A stretch of 36,218 nt of DNA from Eubacterium sp. UBA4343 (GCA_002394235.1 DGTF01000027.1:13493-49710); one strand, 5' to 3'; shown: positions 8,157-16,473, numbered from the stretch's first letter. Notes: generated by a model from the letters alone, not told the origin. Numbers and translations: made by a program.

Positions 8157-9484
8157 GTGATGAGCGCAGAAAAGTACCGAAGAGAATCGCGCAGACGGTT
8201 CTGAATTCGCTGAAGGGCGGTGTGGTTCCGAGGATCGGACTGCCCTATATCGCAGTCGGCAGAAAGAACGAGATTGAGGCGCTTTTACATGATGTAGACA
8301 TTATCTCAGAGGGAGGCGCATCCTTCCGGTTCATCGTCGGAAGGTACGGATCCGGCAAGAGCTTTCTGATTCAGACGATCCGGAATTATGTGATGGACCG
8401 CGGCTTTATCGTGGCGGATGCGGATCTTTCGCCGGAGCGCCGTCTTCAGGGAACGCGTGGACAGGGCCTTGCGACGTATCGGGAACTGATTGGAAATCTC
8501 TCCACGAAGACAAAGCCGGAGGGAGGGGCACTTACACTGGTTCTGGATCGGTGGATCAGTGCGGTGCAGGCGGATGCCTCAGGGGAGACGGGACGGATGC
8601 CGGGCGATCCTCTGCTCACGGAGGCGGTAGACCGGAAAATCGTCGCTGTGACCTCGCTGATCAGCGAGCTGGTGCACGGATTTGAGTTTGCTTCCCTTCT
8701 GTCGCGCTATTACCATGCTTACATTGATGGGGATGACGAGACAAAGGGAAAGGTTGTCCGCTGGTTTCGGGGCGAATACGCGCTGAAACGCGAGGCGAAA
8801 GAGGAGCTCGGCGTAAATATCATTATCACGGACGATGACTGGTACGATTATCTGAAGCTGTTTGCTGTTTTTTTTCGCCTGGCGGGCTACTCGGGGATGA
8901 TGATCATGATCGATGAGCTGGTGAATCTGTATAAGATCCCGAATGCCATCACCCGGCAGTACAACTATGAGAAGATGCTCACCATGTATAATGACACCCT
9001 GCAGGGGAAGGCAAAATACCTTGGCATTATCATGGGAGCGACACCGCAGGCGGTGGAAGACAGGCGCCGCGGGGTGTACAGCTACGAGGCGCTTCGATCC
9101 AGACTTGCGGAGGGGAAATTTTCGAGGCCGGGGGCGAGAGATCTCCTCGCGCCGGTCATCCGGCTTGATCCTCTGACTCCGGAGGAAATGCTGGTCCTGT
9201 GTGAAAAATTGTCTGACATGCATGCCGGATTGTATCAGTACGAGAGAAGAGTTACGACGGAAGAGCTTGGCGATTTCATCAAGCTTGAGTATGGACGGAT
9301 CGGAGCGGATCAGAACATCACGCCCAGAGAAGTGATCCGTGATTTTATCGAGCTGCTTGATCTGCTGTATCAGAATCCGTCCCTCGACATGGAGAAGATG
9401 CTTGCATCGGACGCATTTACGTACACGAAGTCGGAAGCTGTATCGGATCAGACAGACAGCAGCTACGCGACCTTTACGATCTGA
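8153..9484 (+). CDS. DUF2791 (BrxD-like) P-loop ATPase
   Basis: 443 residues. Walker A GRYGSGKS at 63-70 and a Walker B-like MMIMIDEL near 250 mark an AAA/STAND-like ATPase. The N-terminus (RIAQTVLNSLKGGVVPRIGL, YIAVGRKNEIEAL) and the later IIMGATPQAVEDRRRGVYSY segment fit the DUF2791 family, to which BREX BrxD belongs. In BREX type 2 and related loci this family is paired with a BrxHI-type helicase, as here. It presumably loads or regulates the helicase; that is inference. ATG 8153 overlaps the preceding stop (ATGA) and the helicase begins 13 bases downstream, so the three genes are a tight operon. No BrxC, PglX methylase or PglZ is in the window, so this is not a BREX locus in the strict sense. 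Confidence 0.88.
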   Translation: MSDERRKVPKRIAQTVLNSLKGGVVPRIGLPYIAVGRKNEIEALLHDVDIISEGGASFRFIVGRYGSGKSFLIQTIRNYVMDRGFIVADADLSPERRLQGTRGQGLATYRELIGNLSTKTKPEGGALTLVLDRWISAVQADASGETGRMPGDPLLTEAVDRKIVAVTSLISELVHGFEFASLLSRYYHAYIDGDDETKGKVVRWFRGEYALKREAKEELGVNIIITDDDWYDYLKLFAVFFRLAGYSGMMIMIDELVNLYKIPNAITRQYNYEKMLTMYNDTLQGKAKYLGIIMGATPQAVEDRRRGVYSYEALRSRLAEGKFSRPGARDLLAPVIRLDPLTPEEMLVLCEKLSDMHAGLYQYERRVTTEELGDFIKLEYGRIGADQNITPREVIRDFIELLDLLYQNPSLDMEKMLASDAFTYTKSEAVSDQTDSSYATFTI

Positions 9485-9497
9485 AAGAGAGCAGGGA

Positions 9498-11843
9498 ATG
9501 AATGTATTCGAAAGGTATGCACCATTTATACAGGATTATATTTACCGCTCCGGCTGGCAGACGCTTCGGGGCGTTCAGAACGCGGCGGGAGAAGCAATCT
9601 TCGGCTCTGACCAGAATGTTCTTCTGACTGCGCCGACTGCCTCGGGTAAAACCGAAGCGGCTTTCTTTCCCGTCCTGTCTCTTCTGGATGAGGAACCATC
9701 CCGGAGCGTAGGCGTTCTGTACATCGCTCCGCTGAAGGCATTGATCAACGATCAGTTCGGGCGGCTGAATGAACTGTGTGAAGAAGCCGGGATTGCTGTC
9801 ACCCGATGGCACGGAGACGCGGCACAGTCGGGGAAGCGAAGGCTTCTGAAGAAGCCCTCGGGTATTCTGCAGATCACACCCGAATCTCTGGAGTCGCTGA
9901 TGATCAATAAACATATGGAGATTCCTTCCCTGTTCGGAGATCTGCGATTCATCGTGATTGATGAGATTCATTCGCTTCTGCGGGCGGACCGGGGACTGCA
10001 GACCTTCTGCCTGATCGAACGGCTCTGCAGACTGGCAGGCTGCAATCCGAGGAGAATCGGGCTGTCCGCCACTATCGGGAATCCGGAGGAAGCGGGGAAA
10101 TTCCTGTCTGCCGGCAGCGGAAGAGGCTGCATCATTCCGGAATTCGAGGGCGCGAAAGAGGTCTGGCATCTCTCGATGGAGCATTTTTTTAACACCGCTC
10201 CGCAGGCGGATGAGGGGAAAACGATTCCGGAGAAGCTACCGGCTGCCGGAATAACAGCCGGTGCCGGACCGAAGGCTTCGACAATGGAAGAGGCAGCCGG
10301 TGCCGGGCCGAAAGCTCCGGCTATGGAAGAGGCAGCTGATGCCGCGCCGAATGGCGCTGTAGAAGAAGCAACCGATACCGCGCCGAAGGCGGCTGATCCC
10401 GGAATCGGGTATATTTTTGAACACACCCGGGGAAAGAAATGCCTGATTTTCACAAATTCGCGTGAGGAATGTGAGGCGGTCTGTCAGCATCTGAGGCAGT
10501 ACTGCGAGGCGGTGCACGAGCCTGACCGTTTTCTGATTCATCACGGAAACCTGTCGGCATCTTATCGGGAGAGTGCGGAAGAGGAGATGAAGGAGGATTC
10601 CCTGATGTCGGTGTGCGCCACGGCAACACTCGAGCTCGGCATCGATATCGGAAAACTGGAGCGCGCCTTTCAGATCGATGCGCCGTTCACGGTGTCCGGT
10701 TTCCTCCAGAGAATGGGAAGGACAGGCAGAAGGGGCAATCCTTCAGAGATGTGGTTCGTGATGCGTGAGGATCACCCGGAACCCAGAGCCATGCTGCCGG
10801 AGATGATCCCGTGGTATCTGATACAGGGGATTGCCCTGGTTCAGCTGTATCTTGAGGAACGGTTTGTCGAACCGCCCCGCACGGGCCGGCTCCCGTTCAG
10901 CCTGCTGTACCATCAGACCATGAGCACACTTGCGTCCTGCGGAGAGATGACGCCCGGAGAGCTTGCGTCGCGTGTGCTGACACTCTCGGCCTTTCATCGG
11001 ATCACGGCTGACGATTACCGTGTGCTTCTGCGGCATCTGCTGGAGATCGACCATATCAACCGGACCGAAAACGGAGGGCTGATTGTGGGAATAGCGGGCG
11101 AGAGGATTGTCAACAACTACAAATTTTACGCCGTCTTTCAGGAAAACATCGAATACACCGTGCGCTCCGGATCCGAGCAGATCGGAACCATCGTGAAACC
11201 ACCGCCTGCAGGGGACAAAATTGCCATCGCCGGCCGCGTGTGGGTGGTGGAGGAAGTGGATCATAAGCGCAGAGAGGTGTACTGTACGCTCGTCAAGGGA
11301 AATATCCCCGCCTATTTCGGTGATGTGGCCGGAGATATACACACCCGCATTCTGGAACGGATGTACGGGGTGCTCTGTGAGGAAAAATCATATCCATATC
11401 TCATGCGTCACGCCGTGGGAAGACTTTCCGATGCCAGAGAGACATCCCGGAAATCCGGGATGGCGGAGCATCCGCTGGTCCATCTCGGAGGAAACATGTG
11501 GGCGCTTTTTCCCTGGCTCGGAAGCTACGCGTTTCTTGCGCTGGAGCGTTTCCTGAAAATCCGGTGCGCAGGGCGGCTGGGGCTGAAAGGGCTGAATGCG
11601 TCCAGACCGTATTACATGCAGTTTACCATGAAAACGGACGAGACGGAGTTTTACCGGATCGTATCTGAGGAGGCCGGGAAAGATATCGACCCGCTAGAGC
11701 TGGTATATCCGAAGGAGGTTCCGGTTTTTGAAAAATATGACGAATACGTTCCGGAAGAACTGGTCCGGAAGGGATTTGCGTATGGAGTGCTTGATATCGA
11801 AGGAATGCGGGATCGTGTGCTCTCCTGGAGCAGGGAGGTGTAG
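9498..11843 (+). CDS. Lhr/BrxHI-like superfamily 2 DNA helicase
   Basis: 781 residues from ATG 9498, with a purine-rich ribosome binding site ending GGGA. Superfamily 2 motifs: APTASGKT (45-52), DEIH (155-158), LSATIG (near 190), CLIFTNSREE, ATATLELGIDIG and QRMGRTGRRG (near 404). The long C-terminal part after the RecA domains resembles the accessory domains of Lhr-type helicases. This matches the helicase that accompanies DUF2791 ATPases in BREX-related loci (BrxHI). A feature not expected of the family is a repetitive Ala/Gly/Pro/Glu insertion of about 50 residues between the two RecA domains. It likely works as the DNA or RNA:DNA remodelling motor of the three-gene module. Confidence 0.88.
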   Translation: MNVFERYAPFIQDYIYRSGWQTLRGVQNAAGEAIFGSDQNVLLTAPTASGKTEAAFFPVLSLLDEEPSRSVGVLYIAPLKALINDQFGRLNELCEEAGIAVTRWHGDAAQSGKRRLLKKPSGILQITPESLESLMINKHMEIPSLFGDLRFIVIDEIHSLLRADRGLQTFCLIERLCRLAGCNPRRIGLSATIGNPEEAGKFLSAGSGRGCIIPEFEGAKEVWHLSMEHFFNTAPQADEGKTIPEKLPAAGITAGAGPKASTMEEAAGAGPKAPAMEEAADAAPNGAVEEATDTAPKAADPGIGYIFEHTRGKKCLIFTNSREECEAVCQHLRQYCEAVHEPDRFLIHHGNLSASYRESAEEEMKEDSLMSVCATATLELGIDIGKLERAFQIDAPFTVSGFLQRMGRTGRRGNPSEMWFVMREDHPEPRAMLPEMIPWYLIQGIALVQLYLEERFVEPPRTGRLPFSLLYHQTMSTLASCGEMTPGELASRVLTLSAFHRITADDYRVLLRHLLEIDHINRTENGGLIVGIAGERIVNNYKFYAVFQENIEYTVRSGSEQIGTIVKPPPAGDKIAIAGRVWVVEEVDHKRREVYCTLVKGNIPAYFGDVAGDIHTRILERMYGVLCEEKSYPYLMRHAVGRLSDARETSRKSGMAEHPLVHLGGNMWALFPWLGSYAFLALERFLKIRCAGRLGLKGLNASRPYYMQFTMKTDETEFYRIVSEEAGKDIDPLELVYPKEVPVFEKYDEYVPEELVRKGFAYGVLDIEGMRDRVLSWSREV
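10257..10402 (+). repeat. coding minisatellite in the helicase inter-RecA linker
   Basis: Tandem in-frame units encode AGAGPKASTMEEA, AGAGPKAPAMEEA, ADAAPNGAVEEA and TDTAPKAADPG (13, 13, 12 and about 11 residues). They sit between the first RecA domain, which ends after LSMEHFFN, and the second, which begins GYIFEHTRGKKCLIF. The first two units are nearly identical, pointing to recent duplication. Confidence 0.85.
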
Positions 11844-11848
11844 AAAAA

Positions 11849-12070
11849 ATGTTTGGTCTTTTGCTGCTGATATTGATCGTGATCGGACTTTTTAAGCTGA
11901 CAGGCATTATCTTGCATGCTGTCGGGAAGATCCTTGGCGGAGTTCTGGGCATTTTCGGCTGGCTGGTTCTGGCGGGACTTGCGGCAACAGTATTCGGATT
12001 TGGTCTGTTTATGTTCGCGATTATCCTGATTGTCGGGGCGATCGCATTGATTATCAGTGTGATGACATAA
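11849..12070 (+). CDS. small hydrophobic membrane protein
   Basis: 73 residues, almost entirely hydrophobic, with two or three predicted membrane helices (MFGLLLLILIVIGLFKL; LGGVLGIFGWLVLAGLAATV; LFMFAIILIVGAIALIISV). AGGGAGG lies about a dozen bases upstream of the ATG, and the start is only 5 bases after the helicase stop, so it is cotranscribed with the TerB-ATPase-helicase operon. I do not recognise a family. It could be a membrane anchor or effector for the module, or simply an operon passenger. Confidence 0.65.
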   Translation: MFGLLLLILIVIGLFKLTGIILHAVGKILGGVLGIFGWLVLAGLAATVFGFGLFMFAIILIVGAIALIISVMT

Positions 12071-12149
12071 AGAAGATGAGAGGTTAATTGGAAAGGCTGG
12101 AGGACAAAAATGACAGGATTTGATGTGATTGACGGGGTGTGGAGGAATC

Positions 12150-12734
12150 ATGAGAGGTGAAGGCGGATCGGCGCTGAGCAGTGAGAAGAAGGATACGGGT
12201 TTCTTTCTGCACAGCAGAGAGTTTTACAAATCTTTTTTTGTCATGATGGCGCTTCTCGTCTTCCAGAATATCATTACCTATTCGGTAAATGTGGCTGACA
12301 ACATCATGCTTGGCGGTTACAGTCAGACAGCGCTGTCCGCCGCTGCTGCCTGCAATCAGATTCAGTACATTTTGCAGCAGTTTACAGTTATGGGACTTGG
12401 CGAGGGAATTGTCATTCTTTCCAGCCAGTACTGGGGAAAAAAAGACACGGAGATGATTCAGAGAATCTCCGGCACGGCGATGCTGTGCGGGATACTTGCG
12501 GGAGCGGCTCTGACGGCAGCTGCGTTCGTCGCGCCGGACCGTATGGTTGGTATCTTTACCGATGATCCGGATATCATCCGGATGGGAGTCTCTTATCTGT
12601 CGATCATCCGGTACACGTATCTGATCTTTATTGTGACAAATCTGATCCTGTCAACGCTGCGCAGCGTTCAGGTTGTAAGGATTGCTTTTCTGCTTTCCTG
12701 CCTGGAGCTTGTGATCAATGCGGGAATCAATTAC
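12150..12734 (+). pseudogene. MATE efflux transporter, 5' part (split by IS)
   Basis: 195 codons of a MATE-family multidrug/Na+ antiporter: N-terminal FYKSFFVMMALLVFQNII, the DNIMLGGYSQTALSAAAACNQ loop, and LGEGIVILSSQYWGKKD typical of the family. ATG 12150 is chosen for GGAGG at 12141-12145. Coding is interrupted after ...VINAGINY at 12734 by the IS608-like element, and the frame resumes at 14927. Joined, the two parts encode about 477 residues with no lost or added base, the expected length for a MATE protein. In this chromosome the protein is truncated (one extra codon, then a stop inside the IS). Confidence 0.92.
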
Positions 12735-12753
12735 AAATAATTTAGCGAGAAAG

Positions 12754-12773
12754 CCCACGGTTTCAACCGTGGG
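12754..12773. repeat. left-end hairpin of the IS608-like element
   Basis: CCCACGG TTTCAA CCGTGGG, a 7-bp perfect stem with a 6-base loop, preceded by AAAG. It is the binding site for the TnpA HUH transposase on the single-stranded left end. Confidence 0.85.
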
Positions 12774-12838
12774 ATGATAGCGTCAAAGCGAAAATTGTTT
12801 TGATTGAATATGTGTACAAAATATTCTATTATATACAC

Positions 12839-13240
12839 ATGAAGAATGAATATAAACACACCAAAACAACCGTATCCTTGATTCACTATCACTTGGTGTT
12901 CTGTCCAAGATACCGTCGAAAGATCTTTAATATTCCAGGCATAGAAGAACGTTTCAAGGCATTAACTTCTGCGGAATGTCAAAAACATCATATCGATATT
13001 CTTGCAATGGAATGTCACATTGACCACGTTCATATGTTTGTTAGCGTATATCCCCAGCAGAGCATTCCTGATGTGGTAAAACAGATCAAAGGAGCGACTT
13101 CCCATCAACTGAGGGAGGAATTTCCCCAGTTAGCAAAAATGCCGTCCTTATGGACACGTTCTTATTTTGTAAGCACAGCCGGAAATGTAAGTTCTGAAAC
13201 TATAGAATGGTACATCCACACGCAAAAGACGAGGGATTAG
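12839..13240 (+). CDS. tnpA: IS200/IS605 transposase TnpA (HUH, Y1)
   Basis: 133 residues from ATG 12839 (MKNEYKHTKTTV), the usual size; an in-frame TTG at 12800 would add 13 residues foreign to the family. The metal-binding HUH motif is in HIDHVHMFV and the nucleophilic Tyr in WTRSYFVSTAG, followed by the terminal helix TIEWYIHTQ. It cuts and joins single-stranded DNA at TTAC and TCAA, moving the element as a circle. All catalytic residues are present, so it should be active. The stop is immediately followed by the tnpB ATG. Confidence 0.95.
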   Translation: MKNEYKHTKTTVSLIHYHLVFCPRYRRKIFNIPGIEERFKALTSAECQKHHIDILAMECHIDHVHMFVSVYPQQSIPDVVKQIKGATSHQLREEFPQLAKMPSLWTRSYFVSTAGNVSSETIEWYIHTQKTRD

Positions 13241-14752
13241 ATGCACACCGTAAGATTACTGTTAGCCACAACCAGATACGACGAAACGGTCATAGAAAAG
13301 CGTTTTCATGCCATTAGCCATATCCATAACGTAATCGTCAAGCATGCCCAAAAACGTCTGAAAAGACTGTCATATGATGCCGAATATCAATCTCTAAAAG
13401 CAGAATATAAGAAGCTCCTGAAAAAGGATACTCTCTCAATAGAGGAAAAGACAAGGCGAAAACTGATCTCCAGGCAAATGGCAGAAATCATTCGGACTCA
13501 CAGTTTGTCTGAGTATGCTTTTCAGTCATACATCAAAGTCTGCGGAAAACAGTTTCGGAAATGTCTTTCCTCACAGCAGATACAAAAAGAAGCCACCCGT
13601 GTCTGGAAGGGCGTCGAAGCAGTCCTCTATGGAAACGGGAAAGAACTTCATTTCAAAAAATACAGAGATTTTCATACGATCTGTGGAAAGACGAATACCA
13701 ATGGCGCAAAATTTCAAAAAGAGTCTTGTTCCATTCAATGGCTTGGGCTGAATATCAAATGTAAACTTCCAAAAGATCAAGATTATCTTCTGGAAGCCTT
13801 GGATTCGGAAATCTCCTATTGCGAAATGGCACGAAAGATGTTTCCAAATGGCTGGCACTATTATGTTGTTGTGTATCTGAAAGGCGATGCCCCGCATAAA
13901 ATAAAAGCCGTAGGAAGAGATGATGTTGCCGGTATTGATATCGGAACTTCTACCGTAGCCTGTGTATCTTCCCGGTCGGTCACATTACAAGAACTTGCCC
14001 CCAAATGCAGGGAATACAATCAGAAGATTGAGCGTTTATTAAGACGCATGGATCGTTCCAAACGGATCTTAAATCCGAATAAATATCGGGCAGACGGCAC
14101 GATCGAGCCGGCCAATCATGAAAAGTGGAAATTTTCCAAAGCCTACCGAAAGAATCAGAATCGGTTGAAATCTTTGTATCGACAAAAAGCAGCTTATGTC
14201 AAACAGTCACATGAAGAAACGATCAACAGACTTTTGCACGAATCTGTCTGTTTTATTGTCGAGGATATGTCTTTCACAGGTCTGCAAAGAAAGAAAAAAA
14301 CGACAGAACGCAGGGATCAGGTATCTGAAATCAGGCAAAAGGATGGTTCTGCAAAGAAGATTCATAAATATAAGCGCAGGAAACGTTTTGGTAAGTCGAT
14401 AACTGACAGAGCACCGGCAAGTTTTGTCACGATTCTGGAACAAAAGGCAAAACTTTACGGCGGTAATGTATCGAAAGTAAGTACGAAAGAATATAAAGCC
14501 AGCCAGTACGACCATGCGAAAGATCAGTACATAAAAACGGACTTGTCTGTGAGAGAAAAAATAATCGCCGGTCATAAGGTACAAAGAGACTTGTATAGTG
14601 CTTTTCTTTTGAGAAACAGTAACCAGAAATTAAACAAGCCGGACCAGAAAAAATGCATCTATGAATTTGATCGATTTGTAAAGCTACAAGACCAACTGAT
14701 CGAAAAAATGAAAGAAAACAATATATCTATGAAACAGTGTTTTGGATTCTAA
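13241..14752 (+). CDS. tnpB: RNA-guided nuclease TnpB (zinc-ribbon-less variant)
   Basis: 503 residues, starting directly after the tnpA stop. RuvC-like nuclease motifs are visible: GIDIGTSTVA with the first Asp, IVEDMSF with the Glu, and VQRDLYSAFL with the last Asp. TnpB uses a guide RNA from the element's right end to cut DNA next to the target motif at empty donor sites, promoting retention of the IS. Between the second and third RuvC motifs, where many TnpB proteins carry a four-Cys zinc ribbon, this one reads STKEYKASQYDHAKDQYIK and has no CxxC pair. The three acidic residues are all present, so nuclease activity is plausible. The region is AT-rich relative to the host genes. Confidence 0.92.
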   Translation: MHTVRLLLATTRYDETVIEKRFHAISHIHNVIVKHAQKRLKRLSYDAEYQSLKAEYKKLLKKDTLSIEEKTRRKLISRQMAEIIRTHSLSEYAFQSYIKVCGKQFRKCLSSQQIQKEATRVWKGVEAVLYGNGKELHFKKYRDFHTICGKTNTNGAKFQKESCSIQWLGLNIKCKLPKDQDYLLEALDSEISYCEMARKMFPNGWHYYVVVYLKGDAPHKIKAVGRDDVAGIDIGTSTVACVSSRSVTLQELAPKCREYNQKIERLLRRMDRSKRILNPNKYRADGTIEPANHEKWKFSKAYRKNQNRLKSLYRQKAAYVKQSHEETINRLLHESVCFIVEDMSFTGLQRKKKTTERRDQVSEIRQKDGSAKKIHKYKRRKRFGKSITDRAPASFVTILEQKAKLYGGNVSKVSTKEYKASQYDHAKDQYIKTDLSVREKIIAGHKVQRDLYSAFLLRNSNQKLNKPDQKKCIYEFDRFVKLQDQLIEKMKENNISMKQCFGF

Positions 14753-14926
14753 ACAGAAATAAAAAAGGTTCAGACATAAAACTTTCGTCTGGAAAGTAAG
14801 TACACAGGTATTGAAATCCTATAGACGATAAATCTTGAAAGACTTAACTATATCCCTCCTATACGACTGTGGTGATGTTAAGAGAATCTAAAGAATCCCA
14901 CGGCTTCAGCCGTGGGAGTATGTCAA
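14753..14926 (+). ncRNA. presumptive omega/right-end guide RNA of the IS element
   Basis: The non-coding stretch between the tnpB stop and the right end is where TnpB systems encode their guide RNA scaffold, which ends at the element boundary and uses flanking host DNA as the guide. The guide here would begin at 14927 with TGCCTGATCTATGG, inside the MATE gene, and the target-adjacent motif would be TTAC. AGACATAAAACTTTCGTCT (14772-14790) gives one short stem. This is inferred from position and known biology of the family; the transcript itself is not visible. Confidence 0.6.
14897..14916. repeat. right-end hairpin of the IS608-like element
   Basis: CCCACGG CTTCAG CCGTGGG, with the same 7-bp stem as the left end, preceded by GAAT and followed by GAGTATG and then the TCAA terminus. 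Confidence 0.85.
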
Positions 14927-15775
14927 TGCCTGATCTATGGAAAATTCGGCTTCCCGGAGATGGGAATTCATGGCGCGGCGATCGGTACGCTGATCGCGAA
15001 TCTGACGGGGCTTGTGGTGCTTGTGTTCTATTGCCGGTTCAGCCGGAACGTCCCGCTTCGTCTGGATCTCCGGAAGATGATGCTGGTGAACGGAGATATT
15101 CTGAAAAATTATCTGAAGGTGGCACTTCCGTGTGTGGTTTCCGCCATTGTGTTTGCCAGCGCGGTGGCGATTCAGACCGTGATCTTCGGTCATCTCTCCA
15201 GTGATGCGCTGGCAGCCTCCGGAGTTGCCGGAACCTTTTTTCAGTATGTCAAGATGATACCGGTCGGCGCTTCATCTGCCGCCGGCGTGCATGTGGGCAA
15301 AACCGTTGGAAGCGGGAAACTCAGAAAGCTCAGACAGATGGTGCATTCGCTCCAGGCAATTTTCCTGGTGGTCGGCTGCACATCGTGCGTGATTCTTCTG
15401 GCGCTCCGGTACCCGGTACTGTCTCTGTATAAGCTGACCGATACGGCATATTCCTATGCGCTGACGCAGATGACGATACAGGCCTTCATTGCGATCGGCA
15501 TGTCTTTCCAGATGCCGGAGCAGATGGGAATCATCCGCGCCGGCGGGGATACCCGTTATTCCATGATCAGCGATATTGTATACAGCTGGATTGTCGTGAT
15601 TCCGATGGGCCTGGTCGGCTGTTTCGTGCTCGGCTGGCCGTTCTGGGCAATGGTGCTCTGGCTGAACATGGATCAGATCCTGAAATGCTTTACCGTGACG
15701 CACAAGGTATCAACCTATTCGTGGATCCGGAATCTTGCGGGCGCGGAAACTGCGAAAGACGTAAACGGACTTTGA
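14927..15775 (+). pseudogene. MATE efflux transporter, 3' part (split by IS)
   Basis: 282 codons continuing the MATE gene in the frame left at 12734: CLIYGKFGFPEMGIHGAAIG is the classic mid-protein MATE segment, followed by the second six-helix bundle, with GASSAAGVHVGKTVGSGK in its first part and MPEQMGIIRAGGDTRYSMI later. It has no start codon and ribosome binding site of its own that fit the family, so it is probably not made unless the IS excises. It ends 20 bases before the convergent nitroreductase stop. Confidence 0.92.
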
Positions 15776-15795
15776 TTCTCTTCCGGCAGCAGGCT

Positions 15796-16320
15796 TCAGT
15801 CGACAGTGTTGCAGGAGAACTTATGCTTCTCCGGAATTTCACGGTCGGAATATCCGGCATCGGTCTGACCGAGGATAATAGAACCGGTGGGAGTGAAGCC
15901 TTCCGGCAGGTTCAGCTTCGCGACGATCGCCGGATCCTGGGAGAGTGCGTAGGTGGCACCGTAGATATCGCAGTGACCAACGCCCTCCTCTACAGCGGCA
16001 AGGGACATGTTCTCGATAATCATGGCTACGTTGGCACTTGCCACATTGCCCTGATCGCTGGAGGAAACGACGATCAGCATCGGTGCGCCGTAGAGCGGGT
16101 GCATGGACGGATTCCCGAAGAATTTTGCGCCCGCCTTGTCGATGGCGTCCAGAAGCCCTTTGTTTGTCACGATGGTGAGGTGGATGCTGTCATATTTCCC
16201 CATTCCGATTGGTGATTCATACGCAGCTGTAAGTATAGATGCAAGCTGAGCGTCGGTAATGGGTTTTCCGTTATAGGAGCGGATTGATTTTCTGTTGTTC
16301 ATTGCCTTCTTCAATTCCAT
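15796..16320 (-). CDS. nitroreductase-family FMN oxidoreductase
   Basis: 174 residues, in the short range for the family. It begins MELKKAMNNRKSIRSYNGKP, where the R-S-R-Y type N-terminal FMN phosphate contact of nitroreductases is recognisable, then ILTAAYESPIGMG, and later the glycine-rich EEGVGHCDIYGATYAL and GSIILGQTD segments of the fold. It would use NAD(P)H to reduce small organic substrates in the cytosol; the substrate cannot be told. GGAGG lies upstream of the ATG on the minus strand. It converges on the MATE gene and diverges from thiD. Confidence 0.88.
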   Translation of the reverse strand: MELKKAMNNRKSIRSYNGKPITDAQLASILTAAYESPIGMGKYDSIHLTIVTNKGLLDAIDKAGAKFFGNPSMHPLYGAPMLIVVSSSDQGNVASANVAMIIENMSLAAVEEGVGHCDIYGATYALSQDPAIVAKLNLPEGFTPTGSIILGQTDAGYSDREIPEKHKFSCNTVD

Positions 16321-16432
16321 GATGGTAACCTCCTTGTTTTACACAGTATACACAGAATGTGTCTCGGTATGCCGGAGTTAAGCCAGCATGACCGTTTGCT
16401 GCGGTATGGTCCGGATACGTATAACCACTGCT

Positions 16433-16441
16433 ATTATAGCA
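16433..16441 (-). promoter_or_regulatory. extended -10 promoter of the nitroreductase gene
   Basis: On the minus strand TGC-TATAAT (perfect -10 at 16433-16438, TG at 16440-16441) lies about 110 bp upstream of the ATG. No good -35 box is seen, as is common for extended -10 promoters. Confidence 0.5.
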
Positions 16442-16473
16442 TAATGCAGAGATCATTACGATAAGGGGATCTG

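Larger units (their letters stand above)
12735..14926 (+). mobile_element. IS608-like IS200/IS605 element, complete
   Basis: 2192 bp. The left flank ends in TTAC (12731-12734) and the element ends in TCAA (14923-14926). These are the left and right cleavage sequences known for IS608. Subterminal imperfect palindromes CCCACGG/CCGTGGG are present at both ends (12754-12773 and 14897-14916). AAAG directly precedes the left hairpin and GAAT the right one, as for the IS608 guide sequences. Removing 12735-14926 restores INY-CLIYGKFGF of the MATE protein exactly. Both transposition genes are intact. No target duplication is expected or seen. Confidence 0.93.

Noticed and set aside
6095..11843. Classification as a BREX or DISARM system
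   Set aside because: Only BrxD-like and BrxHI-like components are present; the methylase, PglZ alkaline phosphatase and BrxC-type ATPase that define BREX, and the DISARM methylase/PLD genes, are not in the window.
12735..12850. tnpA start at TTG 12800
   Set aside because: The added residues (IEYVYKIFYYIH) are not part of the TnpA fold; ATG 12839 gives the normal N-terminus.
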